9,232 nt of DNA from Pseudomonadota bacterium (lineage in GTDB: Bacteria; Desulfobacterota; Desulfobaccia; Desulfobaccales; 0-14-0-80-60-11). The notes under the pieces were generated by a model, which saw nothing but the letters and a program-made list of their open reading frames with translations, had not been told where the DNA came from and made no database searches. How positions within the stretch are numbered: the first letter of the stretch is position 1; each line of letters starts with the position of its first letter. Shown piece by piece: positions 5,384 to 9,232 of this stretch. Where the stretch lies: positions 1 through 9,232 of the forward strand of contig JAHIKF010000068.1 in the NCBI GenBank assembly GCA_018897875.1, in the 5' to 3' direction. Made by a program: the position numbers and the translations under genes.

Positions 5384-7759
5384 ATGACCAATAATCACGC
5401 AACTGACCCTATCCCGGTGGCTGCTGAGCCCGTCGTGCAGCCAGGCCCCCGGGTGCTGCCCATATTACCGGCGACTGACCTGGTGCTGTTTCCCCGCCTC
5501 GTTATGCCCCTGGCCCTCTGGGAGGAGCCGGCCCAGAAGCTGGTGAACGATGTCCTGCTCCAGGATAAAACCCTGGGTTTTTTGACCAGCCGGGAGGAGA
5601 CGCCCACGGGGTTTGACCCGAACAATTTTTTCCCCGTGGGCACCGCGGCGGTCATCCTGAAGATGCGCCAGGCCGACGACGACTCCGTGCGTCTGCTCAT
5701 CCAGGGACTGTACCGCTTCCGGCTGGAAAGCTGGGTGAGCCAGAACCCTTACCTGATGGCCCAGGTGATTCCTATCCCGGAAGAATACGAGCCCTCTCTC
5801 GAAATTGATGCCCTGGTCTCCAACGTCAAGGGCCTGTTCTTGAAGATGCTGGAACTCTCACCCTACCTGCCCTCGGAGTTGGGGAACCTGGTGCGGGAAC
5901 TCAGCGACCCGAGGGTGCTGGCCGACATCACCGCCGGCAGCCTCAATATTTCCAAGCTGGAGAAACAGGAACTGCTGGAGACCATAGGCGTGGCCGAGCG
6001 TCTGCGCCGGGTCCTGACCCACATCAATCGGGAACTCGAGATCCTGGAGTTGGGCAAGAAGATTCAGAGCCAGGTGAAGAGCGACTTGGACAAGACCCAG
6101 AAGGACTATTACCTCCGGGAACACATCAAGGCCCTGCAAAAGGAACTGGGGGAAGGCGATGACCCCACCCGGGAGGTCGACGAGCTGCAATTCCGGCTGG
6201 AGGAGGCGGAGCTGCCGGCCCACGCCATGAAGGAGGCGGAACGGGAGCTGAAACGCCTCAAGCGGACCCCGCCCAGCTCGCCGGATCACCAGGTCATCCG
6301 GAATTTTCTCGAATGGCTCATCGACCTGCCCTGGAGCAAATCCACCGAAGACAACCTGGATCTGCACCAGGCCCGGGAGATCCTGGATGAGGACCACTAC
6401 AACCTGGAAAAGGTGAAGAAGCGCATCCTCGAATATCTGGCGGTGCGCAAACTCAAGCCCGACATGAAAGGGCCTATCCTGTGCTTCGTGGGGCCGCCGG
6501 GCACCGGCAAGACCTCCCTGGGCCGCTCCATCGCCCGGGCTCTGGGCCGCAAGTTCGTGCGCCTCTCCCTGGGCGGGGTGCGGGACGAAGCCGAGATCAG
6601 GGGTCACCGCCGCACCTACGTGGGGGCAATGCCCGGCCGCATCATCCAGTCCATGCGCCGGGCCGGGTCCAATAACCCGGTGTTTATCCTGGACGAAGTG
6701 GACAAGATCGGCGCCGACTTTCGGGGCGACCCCTCCTCGGCCCTCCTGGAGGTCCTGGACCCGGAGCAGAACTCCACCTTCTCGGACCATTACCTGGAGG
6801 TGGACTTTGACCTCTCCAAGGTCATGTTCATCACCACCGCCAACCTCCTGGACCCCATCCCGCCGGCGCTGCGTGACCGCATGGAGGTCCTGGAACTCAC
6901 CGGCTACACCGAGGAGGAGAAGCTGGAGATCGCCTTCAGCCACCTCCTGCCCCGGCAGTTGGAGGCCCACGGCCTGACGAAGGAGCAGATGGAGGTGGCG
7001 CCAGAGGCCGTCCGCCGGGTCATCAGTTCCTACACCCGGGAGGCGGGCCTGCGCAACCTGGAGCGGGAGATCGCGGCGCTGTGCCGGGGCGTGGCCCGGG
7101 AAGTGGCGGAAGGCGGCCGCCAGCAGGTTAAGCTCACCGAGGCCGACGTGGCCCCGTACCTGGGACCGCCCCGCTTTTTCCGGGAGGCGGCCCTTGACAA
7201 CCCTGAGCCCGGGGTGGCCACGGGTCTGGCCTGGACCCCCGCCGGCGGCGACATCCTCTTCATCGAGGCCCTGCGCATGCCGGGTAAGGGCAACTTGAAA
7301 CTCACCGGGCAGTTGGGGGACATCATGAAGGAGTCGGCCAGCGCCGCGCTGTCCTACATTCGGGCCCGGGCCCCCTTCCTGGGGATCGAGGAGGATTTCT
7401 TCGAGAAGTCCGACCTCCACATCCACGTGCCCGCCGGCGCCATTCCCAAAGACGGCCCTTCCGCCGGGGTGGCCATGCTCTGCGCCCTGGTGTCGCTCTT
7501 ATCCGGGCGCCCGGTGAAAAAGGGCCTGGCCATGACCGGGGAGATCACCCTCCGGGGCCACGTCCTGCCCGTGGGCGGCATCAAGAACAAGGTCCTGGCG
7601 GCTCACCGGGCCGGCATCCGGGAGGTCATCATCCCGGCCCAAAACACCGTGGACCTGGAGGAGATCCCCGAGTCCATCCGGGGCAAGCTCATCTTCCACC
7701 CGGTGGAGCGCCTGGACGAGGCCATGGAGTTCGCCTTCCCGCATGGAGGTAAAAACTGA
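5384..7759 (+). CDS. lon: ATP-dependent Lon protease (LonA, S16 family)
   Basis: A 791-residue cytoplasmic AAA+ serine protease that unfolds and degrades damaged and some regulatory proteins. Domains in order: LON substrate-binding N-domain (about 24-220, beginning RVLPILPATDLVLFP), helical coiled-coil linker (about 220-320), AAA+ module with Walker A GPPGTGKT at 370-377 (Lys376) and Walker B VFILDEVDK at 433-441 (Asp437, Glu438), then the proteolytic domain with catalytic Ser693 in GPSAGVAM and Lys736 in GGIKNKVLAA. The Ser-Lys spacing of 43 equals that of the E. coli enzyme (679/722). There is no membrane segment, so it is not LonB. All key residues are present and the length is normal. GGAG 5 nt before the ATG supports the start. 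It is cotranscribed with the preceding hsp20; a stable hairpin begins 5 bp after the stop. Confidence 0.97.
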   Translation: MTNNHATDPIPVAAEPVVQPGPRVLPILPATDLVLFPRLVMPLALWEEPAQKLVNDVLLQDKTLGFLTSREETPTGFDPNNFFPVGTAAVILKMRQADDDSVRLLIQGLYRFRLESWVSQNPYLMAQVIPIPEEYEPSLEIDALVSNVKGLFLKMLELSPYLPSELGNLVRELSDPRVLADITAGSLNISKLEKQELLETIGVAERLRRVLTHINRELEILELGKKIQSQVKSDLDKTQKDYYLREHIKALQKELGEGDDPTREVDELQFRLEEAELPAHAMKEAERELKRLKRTPPSSPDHQVIRNFLEWLIDLPWSKSTEDNLDLHQAREILDEDHYNLEKVKKRILEYLAVRKLKPDMKGPILCFVGPPGTGKTSLGRSIARALGRKFVRLSLGGVRDEAEIRGHRRTYVGAMPGRIIQSMRRAGSNNPVFILDEVDKIGADFRGDPSSALLEVLDPEQNSTFSDHYLEVDFDLSKVMFITTANLLDPIPPALRDRMEVLELTGYTEEEKLEIAFSHLLPRQLEAHGLTKEQMEVAPEAVRRVISSYTREAGLRNLEREIAALCRGVAREVAEGGRQQVKLTEADVAPYLGPPRFFREAALDNPEPGVATGLAWTPAGGDILFIEALRMPGKGNLKLTGQLGDIMKESASAALSYIRARAPFLGIEEDFFEKSDLHIHVPAGAIPKDGPSAGVAMLCALVSLLSGRPVKKGLAMTGEITLRGHVLPVGGIKNKVLAAHRAGIREVIIPAQNTVDLEEIPESIRGKLIFHPVERLDEAMEFAFPHGGKN

Positions 7760-7763
7760 AAGG

Positions 7764-7808
7764 TTGGGGGAGGGGCTAAGGGCAAAAAGCCCTTACCCCC
7801 TCCCCCAA
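7764..7808 (+). repeat. Large stem-loop immediately after lon
   Basis: The arms are 20 nt (7764-7783 and 7789-7808) with one mismatch and a 5-nt AAAAA loop, with TTGGGGGAGGGG outermost and TAAGGGC innermost. No T-tract follows, so it is not a classic intrinsic terminator. It may protect the 3' end of the hsp20-lon mRNA or assist Rho-dependent ending. CCCCACC/GGTGGGG (7811-7817, 7833-7839) forms a smaller hairpin just beyond. Confidence 0.6.
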
Positions 7809-7895
7809 ACCCCCACCCCCAATCCCATAAGAGGTGGGGCAGGGGAGTTTGCGGGGAGGGTAGGGGGCCAGGGGCTTTTTTGTATTTTTGTAAGT

Positions 7896-7917
7896 GGCAC
7901 CGGCTTCCAGCCGGTGG
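7896..7917. repeat. GGCACCGGCT hairpin repeat
   Basis: CACCGGCT-tcc-AGCCGGTG (7898-7916) is a perfect 8-bp stem with a 3-nt loop, of the same family as the hairpins at 142-192. Its translation (TGFQPVG) is a familiar spurious tail, so the frames here are not treated as genes. Confidence 0.65.
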
Positions 7918-7946
7918 GAGCCCTTACCCTTACGAAAAACGAAAAA

Positions 7947-7986
7947 CTCCCCCAACCCCTATAAAGGGGGACAGGGGGCAGGGGAG
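7947..7986. repeat. CTCCCCCAACCCC / GGGGGCAGGGGAG palindromic repeat
   Basis: An imperfect hairpin with C-rich left and G-rich right arms around TATAAA. It resembles the CCCCCTTT/AAAGGGGG repeats but with altered spacing. Confidence 0.5.
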
Positions 7987-8230
7987 GGCGGCCCGGAAAA
8001 TTAACCGGATCGCCCCGATTCTCCCCTCCCCGGGCGGGCTACCCGTTACCCACAAGTATATTCGTGGGCGGGATGTCGATTTTTCTCCCTATCTCCCCAC
8101 TTTTGGGGGGCAGAGGGTATTTTATTGTATGTTCAACCAGTTGCTCACCATCATCTTCTTTGTGGGGAAGGCTTAGTTTGGCGGCAGAGGGTCGCGGGGA
8201 ATTTCAGCTCCAGGCCGGTAATCACTTCTT
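7987..8230. other. Gene-free stretch without recognisable features
   Basis: About 240 bp between the C/G-rich hairpins and element E3. Open frames cross it, but they have no clear ribosome site, no recognisable domain, and run into repeat sequence. No tRNA or riboswitch-like fold was recognised. Confidence 0.5.
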
Positions 8231-8358
8231 TTAATAACGAGTTGCGGTCAAAAATATACAGACGAACCGTAGGGGCGCACCTGTGTGTGCGCCCTCATGG
8301 GGGGGACACATAGGTCCCCCCCTACAAAAATTGTCCATTGAGCGCTAATCGGTATAAG
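8231..8358 (+). mobile_element. MITE-like element E3 (GTAGGGGCG core)
   Basis: A 128-bp segment parallel to E2. The left end is TTAATAACGAGTTGCGGTCA, the core (8269-8325) runs GTAGGGGCGCACCTG to GTCCCCCCCTAC, and the right arm ACAAAAATTGTCCATTG ends in the inverse of CTTATACCGATTAGC. The alignment with E2 covers both termini and core, so the unit is larger than the hairpin alone. The GGGCGGAC half of the core has decayed to GGGGGGAC. Confidence 0.6.
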
Positions 8359-8371
8359 GAGCTTTTCTGCA

Positions 8372-8400
8372 GGGGCCGGTCCGGGTGTCGGCCCCTTTTT
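8372..8400 (+). terminator. Orphan intrinsic terminator
   Basis: GGGGCCG (8372-8378), a 10-nt loop, CGGCCCC (8389-8395), then five T. This is a typical Rho-independent terminator on the plus strand, yet the nearest plus-strand gene, lon, ends about 610 bp earlier. It may end a long lon 3' extension or an unannotated small RNA. Confidence 0.6.
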
Positions 8401-8444
8401 CTGCCGTTTAATCAAGCCTGATGAGGCTCTTTCCAAACTCCCTT

Positions 8445-8596
8445 CTGATACGAAGTTGCAGCCAAAAAACTATGAATATTCATGTCATTCTGAACGGAGC
8501 GCCGCGGAGTAAAGAATCTCGGCGGTGTTAAAAGAGAGATTCTTCGCTGGGCTCAGAATGACAAAAAATAGTCTTTTGATTGCTCATCGGTATGAC
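8445..8596 (-). mobile_element. MITE-like palindromic element E4 (PERSEESL-type core), inverted copy of E1
   Basis: 152 bp, the reverse-complement counterpart of 1321-1472. Its ends are CTGATACGAAGTTGCAGCC and, on the minus strand, GTCATACCGATGAGCAATC. Inside are GTCATTCTGAACGGAGCG and GAGATTCTTCGCTGGGCTC arms. The termini match those of E2, E3 and E5 although the core is unrelated. A short degenerate GTCATTCGGAGCGAAGCGAA fragment of the same core follows at 8605-8624. Confidence 0.7.
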
Positions 8597-8730
8597 AGCC
8601 AGGGTCATTCGGAGCGAAGCGAATAATCCCGCACTTTCAAAAGGTTGACAATCTTCCCGCCATTCAGTCTGACAGAAAAACCGGTTTCGCCAGCGGCTCC
8701 ACAGCCTTTATCTTAACCTTTCTAACGCCG

Positions 8731-8750
8731 GGGCATGGCGTGCCGTGCCC
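8731..8750. repeat. GGGCATGGCGTGCCGTGCCC hairpin
   Basis: An imperfect palindrome (GGGCA...TGCCC with GGC/GCC inside) resembling the GGGCACGGC-type intergenic repeats. The surrounding 8625-8828 shows no gene. Confidence 0.45.
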
Positions 8751-8761
8751 TAAAACAAGGC

Positions 8762-8791
8762 TTGCCGAAACCTGCCCTTATTCATTATTAT
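8762..8791 (+). promoter_or_regulatory. Candidate promoter upstream of the zinc-ribbon gene
   Basis: TTGCCG (8762-8767, four of six) and TATTAT (8786-8791, five of six) are separated by 18 bp. A transcript from here would carry element E5 in a roughly 230-nt leader before the gene at 9030. Confidence 0.25.
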
Positions 8792-8828
8792 AGGGCCATC
8801 AGGATTGCGGCTTGGCGGGAGAGAGGAA

Positions 8829-8971
8829 CTGATGCCAAACTGCAATCATACAAGTAATTTATCTTTTGTAGGGGCGGACCCATGTGTCCGCCCTCAGGTT
8901 GGGCGCACACGCGGGTGCGCCCCTACAGACCGTAAGCTTTTCTTACTTCTATGCGCGCAACTTGGTATGAG
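8829..8971 (+). mobile_element. MITE-like element E5 (GTAGGGGCG core) with longest terminal inverted repeats
   Basis: 143 bp. The left end CTGATGCCAAACTGCAATC and minus-strand right end CTCATACCAAGTTGCGCGC continue into CATACAAGTAA and CATAGAAGTAA respectively, about 21 of 29 positions matching. The core (8868-8926) is GTAGGGGCGGACCC...GTGCGCCCCTAC, with its two hairpins in the reverse order to E2 (GGAC first, GCAC second), meaning it is inserted in the opposite sense. No clear target-site duplication is seen. Confidence 0.65.
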
Positions 8972-8985
8972 GCCTCTCAGGCCTC
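8969..8985. promoter_or_regulatory. Inverted repeat GAGGCCT-CTC-AGGCCTC upstream of zinc-ribbon gene
   Basis: Perfect 7-bp arms with a 3-nt centre, overlapping the right end of element E5 and 45 bp before the start at 9030. It could be an operator or a leader hairpin. Confidence 0.35.
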
Positions 8986-9029
8986 GACGCGGTGATAAAT
9001 GGTGATTCAACCTGATCTGGAGGTACCCC

Positions 9030-9137
9030 ATGGGCGTCTTTACCTGCGAAAAATGCGGCAATAAGTTGGAAACGCGCTGCAAACCCAAGAAATGCCCGGC
9101 CTGCAGCGAGTCCGGCGTAATTGATCACAGGGTATGA
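9030..9137 (+). CDS. RCKP-type rubredoxin-like zinc-ribbon mini-protein
   Basis: A 35-residue protein with two CxxC knuckles, TCEKCG (Cys6, Cys9) and KCPAC (Cys22, Cys25), plus Cys17 within RCKPKK. This matches the small RCKP-type rubredoxin-like family seen in anaerobic bacteria, which is expected to bind one zinc or iron; its function is not established. The start is well supported: GGAGG at 9019-9023 with 6-nt spacing. Glycine and lysine enrichment and the lack of any hydrophobic stretch indicate a soluble protein. Its stop overlaps an ATG (ATGA at 9134-9137) that opens a frame running to the window end, so it may be translationally coupled to a downstream gene. It is short enough to be missed by standard gene calling. 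Confidence 0.8.
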   Translation: MGVFTCEKCGNKLETRCKPKKCPACSESGVIDHRV

Positions 9138-9222
9138 AAAAAAAGAAAACGGCAGCATTTTTAGCTGGCGACAAAATTAACTTTGTGATAAAGCTGTCCT
9201 CAGTAATTGGAAAGAGGAGAGC

Positions 9223-9232
9223 ATGTCGCAGA
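9223..9232 (+). CDS. Possible start of a gene cut by the window edge
   Basis: GAGGAG (9214-9219) lies 3 nt before an ATG at 9223 that opens MSQ before the sequence ends. An alternative is the ATG at 9134, overlapping the zinc-ribbon stop, which gives an open frame of 33 codons (MKKKKTAAFLAGDKINFVIK and on) to the edge in the same frame register to base 9232, but with a weak ribosome site. Too little is visible to name a product. Confidence 0.35.

Noticed and set aside
5858..7426. Long minus-strand open frame (522 codons) opposite lon
   Set aside because: It lies wholly within lon and is a by-product of GC-rich codon use. Its translation is low-complexity (G, L, V, Q, H rich) with no domain, while lon has every catalytic motif.
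7892..7908. TGGCACCGGC as a sigma54 -24 element
   Set aside because: There is no GC-containing -12 (TTGC) at the required spacing; it is part of a hairpin repeat.
7743..8176. Frames of 73 and 98 codons downstream of lon
   Set aside because: They are made of hairpin repeats (TGFQPVG and similar strings) and lack a ribosome site and domain.
8148..8263. Short minus-strand frame reading YIFDRNSLLKEVITGLELKF
   Set aside because: It looks protein-like, but it is under 40 codons past the element, has no start or ribosome site, and its first part is the end of element E3. Possibly a gene remnant, but not supportable.
8645..8673. Perfect TTGACA hexamer as a promoter
   Set aside because: Nothing resembling TATAAT lies 16-18 bp downstream.
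8805..9005. Open frames with GADPCVRP / VGAHLCVRP peptides (also at 2035, 3640 and 8269)
   Set aside because: The peptides are translations of the GTAGGGGCG palindromic core and recur in several frames and places, so they are repeat-derived.

Overview
The window carries six complete protein genes plus one very small zinc-ribbon gene and the probable start of another. They sit in unusually repeat-rich intergenic DNA. Coding regions are strongly GC-rich with heavy GGC/GCC/CTG codon use, while the gaps are more AT-rich and packed with palindromic repeats. A hopanoid-type deacetylase (HpnK/YdjC), an RCKP-type rubredoxin-like mini-protein, an EhaR-like HAD phosphatase and an Hsp20-Lon pair together suggest a Desulfobacterota-like (former Deltaproteobacteria) anaerobe. 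That placement is inference from gene content and style; there is no rRNA or other phylogenetic marker.

Layout: 1-423 is gene-free and holds four short hairpin repeats, a CCCCCTTT/AAAGGGGG repeat pair and a GGTGCG hairpin. hpnK (424-1389, +) ends inside a 152-bp palindromic element that supplies its last ~22 codons. A 58-aa YHS-domain protein (1568-1744, +) follows, with a strong ribosome site and a possible promoter/operator. 1745-2199 is repeats and a minus-strand terminator. An EhaR-like HAD phosphatase (2200-3285, -) is followed by a repeat-bearing gap containing a 184-bp segment with 24-bp terminal inverted repeats. A PfkB-family kinase (3761-4735, -) is divergent from an hsp20-lon operon (4911-7759, +). 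7760-9029 is about 1.3 kb without a convincing gene: hairpins, three terminal-inverted-repeat elements and an orphan terminator. The window closes with a 35-aa RCKP zinc-ribbon gene (9030-9137, +) and a possible gene start at 9223.

The clear functional unit is hsp20-lon: a holdase that keeps unfolded proteins soluble and an ATP-dependent protease that removes damaged ones, 29 bp apart. The other genes look like single-gene transcription units.

The most notable observation is not a gene. Five intergenic segments (1321-1472, 2001-2129, 8231-8358, 8445-8596, 8829-8971) share one degenerate inverted terminus, consensus about CTNATACCRANTTGC, yet carry two unrelated palindromic cores. This looks like a family of small non-autonomous elements with exchangeable cores. 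I saw no CRISPR array, tRNA, rRNA, transposase gene or defence system. I do not claim a new enzymatic system here.
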